From Chloroflexota bacterium (GTDB lineage Bacteria; Chloroflexota; Anaerolineae; Anaerolineales; Villigracilaceae): a DNA stretch of 64,000 bases. The notes under the pieces were generated by a model. That model was not told the origin of the DNA. It saw nothing but the letters and a program-made list of their open reading frames with translations, and ran no database searches. The stretch spans positions 1-64,000 of the forward strand of contig JACAET010000025.1 in assembly GCA_013388685.1 (NCBI GenBank). Direction: 5' to 3'. Positions 19,540 through 29,502 of this stretch are shown in pieces. Numbering within the stretch: position 1 is the first letter of the stretch; every line of letters starts with the position of its first letter. A program made the position numbers and the translations under genes.

Positions 19540-19549
19540 AAAGGAGGTG
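19540..19549 (+). promoter_or_regulatory. Perfect anti-SD-complementary motif in 5' UTR
   Basis: AAAGGAGGTG lies 87 nt before the ATG of the binding protein, in the untranslated leader. No well-spaced ORF follows it; only a 15-codon GTG frame, too close to the motif, runs to a stop at 19594. Confidence 0.45.
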
Positions 19550-19636
19550 AATTGGTCGGCGACAAATAAACACATCAAGAGCCAGTTTATGTAAGTTCGT
19601 TCAGTTTCCCAAAAAAATTTCTGGAGGAGAAAAACC

Positions 19637-21589
19637 ATGTTACGAAACCGTTTAATGCTGGTATTGGGTCTGCTCGTTGCCGCGAGCATGATTCTTTCCG
19701 CTTGCGGTGGCGCTACACAAGCCCCCGAGGAACCCGCCGCTCCCGCGCCAGCAGAACCCGCCGCCCCCGCGCCACAACCGACCGAGCCCCCGGCTCCCCC
19801 CGAGCCCAAGGTGATGGTCGCGTGTTTGGCGCAGGAGCCGCAGACGCTGTATGCTTTTAGCGAAGCCGCTCTGGTCAAGACCTTTGTGCTCGACGCCCTC
19901 TACGACAGCCTCTTTGATCAGCGCACCTACGAATATCAGCCCGTGCTGTATAACCTGTCCAAGTTCGATGATACGGCAGAGAAGACCACCATCGAGGTGG
20001 GCGTTGGCGATACGGTCTATGATCCCGCTCAGGATGCCGCTGTCGTCCTTGAAGCCGGCATGACCATTTCCATGAACCAGGCGGAAGGCGATCCGGTTGA
20101 AGTGACCGTTGAAGATGGCAAGAAGTACCCCATCGTTCAGATTATCACCCAGCATACCATTGCCGCCGGCGCGACCTGGGAAGACGGCACACCGGTTACC
20201 ACAGACGATGTCCTTTTCTCGGCTGAAGTAGCCAAATCCCCCGATACCCCCACCAGCAAGTATTTCTGGGAAACTCAAACCCAGAAAATCGAAGTGGTGG
20301 ATGCGTCCACCTACAAGTATTACTTCATGCCCGGTTACACCAGCGGCACCTACTTTGTGGATGGCATGATCCAGCCTTTGCCCAAGCACGTCTATGGCGA
20401 GGGGGGTTCCCGCCCGCTGACCCCGGCTGAAATGCTGGCGGATGAGGAAGTCAACCGCGATCCGCTCGCCTACGGGCCGTTCCGCCTGGTTGAATGGGTC
20501 GCCGGCGATCACATCACCCTCGAAAAGAATCCGACCTACTGGCGCGCCAGCGAAGGCTTGCCGAAGATTGATACGCTGATCTACCGCTTCATCCCGGATA
20601 CCAACCAGTTGATCGCCCAATTGGCTTCCGGCGAATGTGACTTTGGTACGCAGGACGCCGCCTTCGAAGGCTCCCTGCCCCTGATCCGCCAGTTCGAAGC
20701 CGAGGGTCTGATGGTTCCGCAGGTGGTGGCGGGTACCGTGTTCGAACACCTCGATTTCAACACCACGCCGGTTGAATCCTACCAGGGCGCAGCCGCGACT
20801 TTGCTGGCTTCGGATGGCGAACGCCTGTTTGCCAAGAAGGAATTCCGCCAGGCAATTGCCTATTGTATCGACCGCCAGGCGGTGGTGGACGGCGCGACCA
20901 ACGGTGCGGCTGTTGTTCAGAACACCTACACCGCCTCCGATCACCCGCTCTATGCCGGCGATGAAAACGTCACGCTGTACCCGTTCGATGCCGCCAAGGG
21001 CAAGGAGATTCTTGCGTCCCTCGGCTGGTCTGACACCGACGGCGACGGCATTCTGGATAACGGCGCCGGCGTCAAACTTTCCTTCATTCACAGCACACGC
21101 CGCAATGCGCTTCGCGAAAAAGTGACCCAGATTATTCAGGGACAACTCAAGGATAACTGCGGCATCGAAACCAAGATCGAACTGTACGGCGGCGAATACT
21201 TTGCCGATGGTCCCGACGGTCTGGTCTTTGGCCGCCAGTATGACCTGGGCGAATTCGCCTGGTTGACCGGCGTCGAGCCCCCCTGCACCCTCTATATCTC
21301 GTCGCAGTTGCCGAGCGAAGAACTGGGTTGGGGCAACAGCAACAACGTCGGCTTCCAGAACGCCGATTTTGACGCCGCGTGCAATGCCGCAACACAGGCT
21401 CTCGATCCCGAGACCAAAGCGGCCAAGCATGCTGAGGCGCAAAAGATCTTCACCGAATTCCTGCCCAGCCTGCCTCTGTTTGCCCGCGCCAAGATCGTCG
21501 TGACCCGCCCCGAGGTTGTGGGCGTCGTGATGGATCCGACCGCGAACAGCGAATTCTGGAACGTCGAAAATTTCGACTTCAGTGAGTAA
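19637..21589 (+). CDS. Oligopeptide ABC transporter substrate-binding lipoprotein (family 5), locus 1
   Basis: This 650-aa extracellular lipoprotein has its lipobox cysteine at C23, then an Ala/Pro/Glu linker to about residue 55. The family-5 peptide-binding fold follows: CLAQEPQTLYAF, TWEDGTPVTTDDVLFSAEVA, and near the C-terminus FLPSLPLFARAKIVVTRPEVVG. Between the first strands and the TWEDG motif, roughly residues 110-175, is an extra beta-rich stretch with VGVGDTVYDPAQDAAVVLEAG that classical DppA/OppA lack; binding protein 3 has the same insert. A GGAGG ribosome site precedes the ATG. It is the first gene of a complete transporter operon. Confidence 0.93.
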   Translation: MLRNRLMLVLGLLVAASMILSACGGATQAPEEPAAPAPAEPAAPAPQPTEPPAPPEPKVMVACLAQEPQTLYAFSEAALVKTFVLDALYDSLFDQRTYEYQPVLYNLSKFDDTAEKTTIEVGVGDTVYDPAQDAAVVLEAGMTISMNQAEGDPVEVTVEDGKKYPIVQIITQHTIAAGATWEDGTPVTTDDVLFSAEVAKSPDTPTSKYFWETQTQKIEVVDASTYKYYFMPGYTSGTYFVDGMIQPLPKHVYGEGGSRPLTPAEMLADEEVNRDPLAYGPFRLVEWVAGDHITLEKNPTYWRASEGLPKIDTLIYRFIPDTNQLIAQLASGECDFGTQDAAFEGSLPLIRQFEAEGLMVPQVVAGTVFEHLDFNTTPVESYQGAAATLLASDGERLFAKKEFRQAIAYCIDRQAVVDGATNGAAVVQNTYTASDHPLYAGDENVTLYPFDAAKGKEILASLGWSDTDGDGILDNGAGVKLSFIHSTRRNALREKVTQIIQGQLKDNCGIETKIELYGGEYFADGPDGLVFGRQYDLGEFAWLTGVEPPCTLYISSQLPSEELGWGNSNNVGFQNADFDAACNAATQALDPETKAAKHAEAQKIFTEFLPSLPLFARAKIVVTRPEVVGVVMDPTANSEFWNVENFDFSE

Positions 21590-21612
21590 GAGCACACGAT
21601 AGCAAGGAAATA

Positions 21613-21655
21613 GAGGATGGCGGCAGAAACCGCCGCCATCCTCTCATCTCTTTAT
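21613..21655 (+). terminator. Strong hairpin after binding-protein gene 1
   Basis: A perfect 12-bp stem GAGGATGGCGGC/GCCGCCATCCTC with a 7-nt loop is followed by TCATCTCTTTATT. It would reduce or process transcripts before the permeases, so the binding protein is made in excess. Confidence 0.75.
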
Positions 21656-21767
21656 TGCGATTCAATTCATTTCATCTCCCTCTTCGATAATTGATTACGC
21701 TTTTTTTCCATTTTTATTAATGCATTATTGGCAGAGATTCCAGACCGTCTTGTTGTGAGGAGTTCAA

Positions 21768-22895
21768 ATGACCAATTATTTGATCCGTCGGTTTATACAA
21801 ATGACCCTGGTGGTGATTGTTTCCTCCATGGCAATCTACTTTTTGTTGTGGCTTGCGCCCGGAGGACCGCTGGATGAACTTAAACTGGCGGGAGCGGGCG
21901 GCAGGGCAAACCAGGGTTTCACCGAAGAACAGATACAAAGAATAGCCGAGTATCTTGGCTTGCACCGCGGTCCGCTTTGGGGATATGTGGCATGGCTGAC
22001 CGGTGAGGACTGGTTCGATTCGATTGGAAGGTCGGATTTACAAACCTCCACCTGCCGCGCAGCGGAAAACACGTGCAGCAAGGGTGTCTTGCGCGGCGAC
22101 TTTGGCACTTCCTGGCAGGTGGCTCGCGGTTCGCCGGTTTCCACCGTTCTGGCTTCCCGTTTGAGAAATACCCTGATCCTCATGATCTCTGCAACGGTCA
22201 TTTCCCTTGCAATCGCCATCCCCATCGGCATCATTTCCGCGGTGAAGCAGTATTCACGCCTGGATTATGTGGTCACTTCCTTCTCCTTTTTTGGGACCGC
22301 CATGCCGGTATTCTGGTTTGGTCTGATGATGATCATCTTATTCGGGGGAAACCAATCGCCGCTGTATAAGGCTTTCGGCTTCCCGTACCTCCCGACCGGA
22401 AATGTAACCTATGTGCGCCCGCCGCAGGCTGGCAGCCTGGCCGCCCTGTTGAATGTACAGGCGGGCTCCACCATGGATATTGCCATTCACGCCATTCTCC
22501 CTACGTTGGTTTTGTCGCTGCTGTACATGGCGGGATGGAGCCGCTTCATGCGTTCCTCGATGCTGGAGGTGCTGCGGCAGGATTACGTTCGTACGGCGCG
22601 AGCCAAGGGACTGCGTGAACGATTGGTCATCATCAAACATGCCATGCGGAATGCCTTGATACCTTTGATCACGATCGTGGTCTTCCAAATACCAGGCATC
22701 TTCGGCGGCGCCACCATTACCGAAACGGTCTTCAACTGGCCCGGAATGGGCTTCCTGTATGTATTTGCGCTGGGTGCAAACGACTATCCCGTCGCCATGG
22801 CATTCCTGTTCATCAGCGCCGTGCTGGTCGTGATTGCCTCTCTGCTGGGCGATATTCTCTACACCATTGTGGATCCGCGCATCCGATTCAGTTAG
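21768..22895 (+). CDS. Dipeptide/oligopeptide ABC permease, DppB/OppB type, locus 1
   Basis: This 375-aa inner-membrane permease begins NYLIRRFIQMTLVVIVSSMAIYFLLWLAPGGP, the standard DppB N-terminus. The ATPase-contact EAA loop is DYVRTARAKGLRERLVIIKHAMRNALIPLITIV. A 60-residue periplasmic segment around 22000-22120 contains two cysteines (STCRAAENTCSKG). RBS TGTGAGGAG precedes the ATG. It pairs with the DppC-type permease 19 nt downstream. Confidence 0.94.
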   Translation: MTNYLIRRFIQMTLVVIVSSMAIYFLLWLAPGGPLDELKLAGAGGRANQGFTEEQIQRIAEYLGLHRGPLWGYVAWLTGEDWFDSIGRSDLQTSTCRAAENTCSKGVLRGDFGTSWQVARGSPVSTVLASRLRNTLILMISATVISLAIAIPIGIISAVKQYSRLDYVVTSFSFFGTAMPVFWFGLMMIILFGGNQSPLYKAFGFPYLPTGNVTYVRPPQAGSLAALLNVQAGSTMDIAIHAILPTLVLSLLYMAGWSRFMRSSMLEVLRQDYVRTARAKGLRERLVIIKHAMRNALIPLITIVVFQIPGIFGGATITETVFNWPGMGFLYVFALGANDYPVAMAFLFISAVLVVIASLLGDILYTIVDPRIRFS

Positions 22896-22914
22896 AACGT
22901 CTGGAGAAACTTTT

Positions 22915-23835
22915 ATGGCAGTCGCAGAACTTCAATCCGAATCCCTTGCGACCATCAAGGAAGAATCGTGGTTTTTGATTATTCTCAGGCGTTTCTTGCG
23001 CCATAAACTGGCGGTGGTGGGAATGATCGTTGCCTTTCTGTTCGTCTTGATGGCGCTCTTTGCCCCGCTCATTGCTCCCTATGACCCCTACGAACAAAAC
23101 CTGGGAAATTCCTATGCCAACCCGTCGGCAGAGCATATTCTCGGTACCGATGAACTGGGGCGGGATGTATTCAGCCGCCTTTTATATGCCGCGCGCCTCT
23201 CTCTGTTTGTAACGGTTACGGTCAACTTCATATCCGAAACCATCGGGGTTTTGGTCGGCGCAACCTCGGGATATTTCGGCAAATGGGTGGATTCGCTCAT
23301 CCAGCGCACCGTCGAGTTCCTGCTCACTCTACCGACCCTCCCTCTGCTCCTGTTTTTCTCAGCGATGCTGCGCGGCGTAACCATTCCCGGACTTCCCGAT
23401 GAATGGTCGAAGGCAATCATTATTTCCGGGGTGCTGATCGCGTTTGGGTGGCTTGGTTCCACCCGCCTGGTGCGCGGTATGGTTCTGAGTCTGCGTGAAC
23501 AGGACTTCGCCCAGGCGGCGCGCGCGCTTGGCGCCAATAGCTGGACGATCATCGCCCGCCATATGATCCCCAACGCCATGGCGCCCGTGATTGTAAACCT
23601 CACCCTGGGATTAGGCGGTGTGATCGTACTGGAGGCGGCTCTGTCCTTCCTTGGGTTTGGCATTACTCCTCCGGTTCCCACCTGGGGCAACATGTTGCAG
23701 AACGTGCAGGAACGCATGTGGCAACAGCCCTGGCTGGCTTTTTACCCCGGGTTGTGCATCTTTCTCACGTCGCTGTCGTTCAATTACATCGGCGATGGTC
23801 TGCGCGACGCCCTGGATCCTCGTTTGAAGTTATAA
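22915..23835 (+). CDS. Dipeptide/oligopeptide ABC permease, DppC/OppC type, locus 1
   Basis: This 306-aa permease has the DppC N-terminal helix (ILRRFLRHKLAVVGMIVAFLFVLMALFAPLIAPYDPYEQN), HILGTDELGRDVFSRLLYAARLSLFV, and the EAA loop QDFAQAARALGANSWTIIARHMIPNAMAPVIV. The ATG at 22915 follows CTGGAG; an in-frame extension overlaps the previous gene and is rejected. It forms the heterodimeric channel with the DppB partner. Confidence 0.94.
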   Translation: MAVAELQSESLATIKEESWFLIILRRFLRHKLAVVGMIVAFLFVLMALFAPLIAPYDPYEQNLGNSYANPSAEHILGTDELGRDVFSRLLYAARLSLFVTVTVNFISETIGVLVGATSGYFGKWVDSLIQRTVEFLLTLPTLPLLLFFSAMLRGVTIPGLPDEWSKAIIISGVLIAFGWLGSTRLVRGMVLSLREQDFAQAARALGANSWTIIARHMIPNAMAPVIVNLTLGLGGVIVLEAALSFLGFGITPPVPTWGNMLQNVQERMWQQPWLAFYPGLCIFLTSLSFNYIGDGLRDALDPRLKL

Positions 23836-23862
23836 CATCCTTCTGTTGTTGGAGTTTTAGAA

Positions 23863-24285
23863 ATGAAAAAGAGAATGATCCTTATCCTGATTGTGGTTTT
23901 ACTGGGCGTTTACGGCTGTGCAAAGCCCGGAGAGCAAGCCCAAACCGATGAGCAGGTCGCAGCTTCGACGGCAACTGTTCAAGCGAATGTGGATGCCCTT
24001 CCCGATGATGTGCCGATTGCCGAAGGCGCCCTCAACCTTAAATTTGCGGCAGGCAACACCTATATCACCTATGAAGTTCCGGGAACGGTCGAAGAGATTG
24101 TCGAGTTCTACCGCTCTGAATTGTTGACGCTTGGATGGGAAAAGAAAGGGAACAACCCCGAACAACCCCTGGGAGGTGCGATCACACTCCTGCGTTCCAA
24201 ACCCGACAAAAACATCTCCGTTACCGTACAGTCCATTCCCGAAAGCGATAATGTGCGGGTCTTGATTACAGTGATCGGCAAATAG
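23863..24285 (+). CDS. Small predicted lipoprotein within transporter locus 1
   Basis: This 140-aa protein has signal peptide MKKRMILILIVVLLGVYGC and lipobox cysteine C19. The mature part has VPIAEGALNLKFAAGNTYITYEVPGTVEEIVEFYRSELLTLGWEKK, which matches the pattern of small domains in which a single-residue 'EFYRSELLxxGW' helix follows two strands. Such domains are common in bacterial lipoproteins of unknown function. RBS TTGGAG precedes the ATG. It sits between the permeases and ATPases of the operon, so it may assist the transporter; this is inference. Confidence 0.8.
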   Translation: MKKRMILILIVVLLGVYGCAKPGEQAQTDEQVAASTATVQANVDALPDDVPIAEGALNLKFAAGNTYITYEVPGTVEEIVEFYRSELLTLGWEKKGNNPEQPLGGAITLLRSKPDKNISVTVQSIPESDNVRVLITVIGK

Positions 24286-24298
24286 AAAGATTCGAACG

Positions 24299-24850
24299 GT
24301 GAGTCATGTGTCTGATCGCAGTCCGGGAAGAACCGCATCGGTTATGAATTTTATCGTCACAATCGTTCTGGCGAGTCTCTTCCTGATTTACTTTAGCGTA
24401 ATGGCGTACACCAAAGATGCCCTGTGGTTTTACCCCGTATTCGATTCCGTGCCAGCCCTGATCGAAATCAATTGTTACGGCCGAGATGTGGTCCTGCAAT
24501 CAGACTCGGAGTATTTTGCGCCCATCTACAGCATGGTAAACGGGCAAATTTCCGGTGACAAACGATGGGACGAATTGAACCTGACCGATCCAACCTATCG
24601 GGATTACCAGTCAACCGAAAAAATGATGATCTTGGAGTTATTCTACGACGAACCTCAGCGCATCCACTCCCAAAGCCCCTTCTTTTCGGGCTTTACATCG
24701 TTGCTGATTCCCCTGGATGGACGCTATTCGAACCAGAACATCATGTTCGCGCTGAGAAATGGAAAACCCTCCGGCGGCTCTTTTCATGTTGTATCCTTTG
24801 AGCCGGTGAGGACCTATATTGAAAGTAACGGCTTGTGCAACAAACCTTGA
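24299..24850 (+). CDS. Single-pass membrane protein of unknown function in transporter locus 1
   Basis: This 183-aa protein has one clear transmembrane segment near the N-terminus (MNFIVTIVLASLFLIYFSVMAY) and an outside domain with two cysteines (EINCYG, SNGLCNKP). I do not recognise the family. The start is uncertain: GTG at 24299 gives 15 extra residues over ATG at 24344, and neither has a good ribosome site. It lies 13 nt after the small lipoprotein gene and 32 nt before the first ATPase, so it is probably co-transcribed. Confidence 0.65.
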   Translation: MSHVSDRSPGRTASVMNFIVTIVLASLFLIYFSVMAYTKDALWFYPVFDSVPALIEINCYGRDVVLQSDSEYFAPIYSMVNGQISGDKRWDELNLTDPTYRDYQSTEKMMILELFYDEPQRIHSQSPFFSGFTSLLIPLDGRYSNQNIMFALRNGKPSGGSFHVVSFEPVRTYIESNGLCNKP

Positions 24851-24882
24851 AATGAAATCATCCCCCAGGAGATGGACGACCC

Positions 24883-25881
24883 GTGGCTGAGAATAAGAAA
24901 CCTCTGCTTCAAGTGAAAAATCTGCGCACCTACTTCTACACCGAAGCCGGCGTGGTGAAAGCCGTGGACGGTGTGGATTTCGAGGTATACCCCGGTGAAG
25001 TGCTCGGGATTGTGGGAGAATCGGGCTGTGGAAAGAGCGTAACGTCCCTTTCCATCATGCGCCTCATTGGACAACCCGGAAAGATCGTCGAAGGCGAAGT
25101 GATTTTCAACGGCACCGATCTCCTCAAGATTCCCGAATCGGAAATGGTCAAAGTACGCGGCAACAGCATTTCCATGATCTTTCAACAGCCGCAATCCGCT
25201 TTGAATCCGGTCTTTCGCGCCGGCGAACAAATCGGTGAAGTTCTCAACATTCACCAGGACCTTGGCAAAGAGGCGGGTCGTAAACGCGCCATCGAGCTAT
25301 TGAAGATGGTTGGTATCCCGGAACCCGAACGGCGCGCCGAAGCCTATCCCCACGAACTTTCGGGCGGACAAGCCCAACGCGTCATGATCGCCATGGCGCT
25401 GGCTTGTGTTCCCGACCTTCTGATTGCCGATGAACCCACCACCGCCCTGGATGTGACCATTCAAGCGCAGATTCTCGATCTGATGCGAAACCTTCGAGAA
25501 AACATCGGAACCTCTATCATTCTCATCACACATGACCTGGGAGTGGTCGCCGAAATGGCGGAACGTATCGCGGTCATGTACGCGGGACAGATCGTCGAAC
25601 AGACCGACGTCAGGACCCTTTTCAAGGAACCCCTTCATCCATACACACAGGGGCTGATTGGCTCCATACCGATCCTGGGGAAACTCAAGGAGCGCCTGGA
25701 TGTAATCCCCGGCTCGGTGCCCAACCTGATTAACATGCCCCCGGGTTGCCGCTTCGCCTCCCGCTGCCGGGCGCGTATCGAGAACAACCTTGCGATTTGC
25801 ACCGAAAAAGAACCCGATCTGATCCATGCGACACAGGGGCATCTCGTGCGCTGCTGGCTGTATCAGGAACATGGAAAATAA
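24883..25881 (+). CDS. Oligopeptide ABC ATPase, DppD/OppD type, locus 1
   Basis: This 332-aa ATPase has Walker A GESGCGKS (45-52), signature LSGGQAQRV, Walker [13 protein letters not shown], and the C-terminal oligopeptide-transporter domain [12 protein letters not shown] with four cysteines (CRFASRC, AIC, VRC). Homologues use this pattern to bind an iron-sulfur cluster. The GTG start at 24883 follows CCAGGAGATGG. It is a close paralogue of the ATPase at 35572. It pairs with the DppF-type ATPase 48 nt downstream. Confidence 0.94.
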   Translation: MAENKKPLLQVKNLRTYFYTEAGVVKAVDGVDFEVYPGEVLGIVGESGCGKSVTSLSIMRLIGQPGKIVEGEVIFNGTDLLKIPESEMVKVRGNSISMIFQQPQSALNPVFRAGEQIGEVLNIHQDLGKEAGRKRAIELLKMVGIPEPERRAEAYPHELSGGQAQRVMIAMALACVPDLLIADEPTTALDVTIQAQILDLMRNLRENIGTSIILITHDLGVVAEMAERIAVMYAGQIVEQTDVRTLFKEPLHPYTQGLIGSIPILGKLKERLDVIPGSVPNLINMPPGCRFASRCRARIENNLAICTEKEPDLIHATQGHLVRCWLYQEHGK

Positions 25882-25929
25882 TGCCGCGTGACTGGCGGAA
25901 ACGTATCAACTGGCAACTGGAGCAACTGA

Positions 25930-26919
25930 ATGAGCAACGGAACTTCGGACGGCAAAAAAAATCTGATCGAGGTGAAAAACCTCGTCAAATACTTCCCGGT
26001 TCGCGCCGGGTTATTACAGCGTGTGGTCGCGCAGGTGCAGGCTGTCGATGGAGTGACATTCTCCATCCAGGAAGGCGAAACGGTGGGACTGGTCGGCGAA
26101 TCGGGTTGCGGAAAAACAACCGTCGGGCGCACCATGCTTCGCCTCATCGAACCCACGGCGGGCGAAGTCTTCTTCGAGGGACGCAACGTATTCACCATGA
26201 ATGGCAGAGAACTCAAGGAACTCCGCCGTCATATGCAAATCATCTTCCAGGACCCGTACGCCTCGCTCGATCCGCGTATGCCCATCGGCGAATCGGTCAT
26301 GCAGGGACTCGACATTCACAAGATCGGCACGCGCAAGGAACGCTTCGAAATCATGCTCGATAACCTCAAAAAGGTCGGTCTTGAAGATTATCATTCCCGC
26401 CGTTATCCGCACGAATTTTCCGGCGGACAGCGCCAACGCATCGGCATTGCGCGCGCCCTGGCGTTACAACCCAAATTCATCCTTTGCGACGAACCCGTCT
26501 CCGCCCTCGATGTATCCATCCAGTCACAGGTATTGAACATTCTCAAAGACCTTCAGCAGGAACTGGGCTTGACGTATCTCTTCATCGCGCACAACTTGAG
26601 CGTTGTCGAACACATTTCTGACCGCGTCGCCGTCATGTATCTCGGCAAGGTGGTCGAACTCGCCGATCGTGACGAACTCTACAGAAACCCTCTGCACCCT
26701 TATACCAAGGCGTTGATGTCGGCGATCCCCATTCCCGACCCCACCCTCAAACGTGAACGCATCATCCTCAAAGGGGATGTGCCCAGCCCGCTCAACCCGC
26801 CGAAAGGATGCCGCTTCCACCCGCGCTGCCCGATTGCGGTGGATATCTGCTCGCAGCAGGAACCGGAATTCAAAGAAAAATCCCCCGGACATTGGGTGGC
26901 TTGTTGGAAAGCAGAATAA
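25930..26919 (+). CDS. Oligopeptide ABC ATPase, DppF/OppF type, locus 1
   Basis: This 329-aa ATPase starts with the DppF segment [25 protein letters not shown], then Walker A GESGCGKT, signature [15 protein letters not shown], Walker [13 protein letters not shown] and the C-terminal CRFHPRC cysteine cluster. It completes the heterodimeric ATPase of locus 1. There is no obvious terminator within 100 nt after its stop. Confidence 0.94.
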   Translation: MSNGTSDGKKNLIEVKNLVKYFPVRAGLLQRVVAQVQAVDGVTFSIQEGETVGLVGESGCGKTTVGRTMLRLIEPTAGEVFFEGRNVFTMNGRELKELRRHMQIIFQDPYASLDPRMPIGESVMQGLDIHKIGTRKERFEIMLDNLKKVGLEDYHSRRYPHEFSGGQRQRIGIARALALQPKFILCDEPVSALDVSIQSQVLNILKDLQQELGLTYLFIAHNLSVVEHISDRVAVMYLGKVVELADRDELYRNPLHPYTKALMSAIPIPDPTLKRERIILKGDVPSPLNPPKGCRFHPRCPIAVDICSQQEPEFKEKSPGHWVACWKAE

Positions 26920-27341
26920 ATTCGAACTCGCCTCCCTGCAAATCTTGACCCGCTTCCCAACGCGGCTGACACCGATGGTTTGAAAAATTGGACGTAATTT
27001 GCCTCCTCAACATAATTCACTGCGAAAGTTCAAACCTTGTACGGCGCAAACCACTGCTTACAATCGCCCGCGCAAATGATGACTGCCGGGCGGTTTTGCC
27101 AAGAAGGAATCCCTCGCTCGCCTCTTTTCCCGCCGATTCCTCCCCCGCAAAATTGTTTTTCTCTCCCCTCTGCGGTATTCTTCGAATCCACACCCTGGTA
27201 TGGTTTTTGTCGAATGTAGCGATTTCCGACGGTCTCACCCGCGCCCTCTCGTTGACTCAACTATATAATTAGGTATAATTCCTCCCCGGTTCCCTTGAAC
27301 TGCATGATCCAACACCCCACACACGCAAAGGATCTCAAATA
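26920..27341. other. Intergenic stretch before transporter locus 2
   Basis: I find no credible gene here; the short frames on either strand lack ribosome sites and family features. The last 90 nt hold the promoter of locus 2. The rest has no recognisable repeat. Confidence 0.6.
27252..27279 (+). promoter_or_regulatory. Promoter of oligopeptide transporter locus 2
   Basis: TTGACT (27252-27257), a 16-nt spacer ending TTAGG, and TATAAT (27274-27279). It matches the locus 1 promoter in geometry and in the TTAGGTATAATTC block. Confidence 0.72.
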
Positions 27342-28331
27342 ATGCCCGATACCATCCTTGATGTACGAGGGCTGGAAACTACTTTCAAAACCCCCGACGG
27401 CATTGTCCACGCGGTAAATGGTGTGTCATTCGAATTGATGGAGGGGGAAACCCTGGGCGTGGTTGGCGAAAGCGGGTGCGGTAAAAGCGTCACCATGCTC
27501 TCCATTCTCGGGTTGATCCCATCCCCTCCGGGAAAGATTGTTTCCGGCAGCGCCATGTTCGACGGGCGGGACCTCCTCAAACTATCCGCTGAAGAACTCC
27601 GGCATATCCGCGGCGCGCAGATCAGCATGGTCTTTCAGGACCCCATGACCTCGCTCAATCCCGTTCTGACAGTCGGGCGGCAATTGACGGAACCCCTGAT
27701 GCTTCACCTCGCCATGACTCGAAAACAGGCGGAAGAACGCGCGGCTGAATTGCTGGAAATGGTGAACATTCCCAGGGCAAAAGAAAGACTGTCCGATTAT
27801 CCTCACCAGTTTTCGGGCGGTATGCGCCAGCGCGTCATGATCGCCATGGCGTTATCCTGCTCGCCGCAATTGTTGATCGCCGACGAACCGACCACCGCAC
27901 TCGATGTCACCATCCAGGCACAGATCACCGACCTCGTCAAGCGCCTGCGCGAAGAACTTGGCATGGCGATCATCTGGATCACGCACGACCTCGGCGTGGT
28001 GGCAGGCTTGGCGCAGCGCGTGATCGTCATGTACGGCGGCTACATCATCGAGGAAGCCCGCGTGAACGAACTATATGCCAACCCGTCGCATCCCTACACC
28101 ATCGGGTTGATCGGAAGCCTGCCGCGCGTGGACGAAACCGAACATAAACGCCTGTTTTCCATTGAAGGTGTGCCTCCCCTGCTGCTGGAGAAACCCGTAC
28201 ATTGTCCCTTTGCGCCGCGTTGTGGGTGGGCGATCGAACGATGCTGGAATGAAAACCCCACCCTTGAATCCATTGGACCCGAACACCGCGTAGCCTGTTG
28301 GGTGGACGTGAAGAAAGGGACGCCGCGCTAA
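27342..28331 (+). CDS. Oligopeptide ABC ATPase, DppD/OppD type, locus 2
   Basis: This 329-aa ATPase has Walker A GESGCGKS (residues 44-51), signature [15 protein letters not shown], Walker [13 protein letters not shown], and a C-terminal [12 protein letters not shown] domain with four cysteines ([14 protein letters not shown]). It is more diverged from the locus 1 and 3 DppD proteins than those are from each other. It is the first gene of locus 2, where the ATPases precede the binding protein. Confidence 0.94.
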   Translation: MPDTILDVRGLETTFKTPDGIVHAVNGVSFELMEGETLGVVGESGCGKSVTMLSILGLIPSPPGKIVSGSAMFDGRDLLKLSAEELRHIRGAQISMVFQDPMTSLNPVLTVGRQLTEPLMLHLAMTRKQAEERAAELLEMVNIPRAKERLSDYPHQFSGGMRQRVMIAMALSCSPQLLIADEPTTALDVTIQAQITDLVKRLREELGMAIIWITHDLGVVAGLAQRVIVMYGGYIIEEARVNELYANPSHPYTIGLIGSLPRVDETEHKRLFSIEGVPPLLLEKPVHCPFAPRCGWAIERCWNENPTLESIGPEHRVACWVDVKKGTPR

Positions 28332-28332
28332 T

Positions 28333-29313
<981 letters not shown>

Positions 29314-29333
29314 TTTCCGGGTGATGCCATTCC

Positions 29334-29396
29334 GAGCGGAACGACGAAACCTGCCGCTGATGCGCCAGCCTCTTCGTTTCCGCTCAGGGTGACATC
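29334..29396. repeat. Imperfect long hairpin repeat (CATTC-GAGCGGAA family)
   Basis: ATGCCATTCCGAGCGGAACG at the left is the imperfect inverse of TTTCCGCTCAGGGTGACAT at the right. A relative with CTGAGCGAAGCGAAGAATCC lies at 31370-31425. Confidence 0.5.
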
Positions 29397-29411
29397 GTAA
29401 GTCCACGATCG

Positions 29412-29421
29412 AAAGGAGGTG
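29412..29421 (+). promoter_or_regulatory. Anti-SD-complementary motif upstream of binding protein 2
   Basis: AAAGGAGGTG lies 81 nt before the ATG, at nearly the same distance as in locus 1 (87 nt). The gene has its own separate GTGAGGAG site. Confidence 0.45.
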
Positions 29422-29502
29422 GTTCGAGCCGCCCAAAGAAAGACGCCTGTTTGTCCATCGTATCAACCACTACATAAACAAAATTTGTGAGGAGAAGAAA
29501 GT

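Noticed and set aside
19652..21595. 647-aa minus-strand ORF opposite binding protein 1
   Set aside because: It is a shadow of the lipoprotein frame; it has no start signals or domain.
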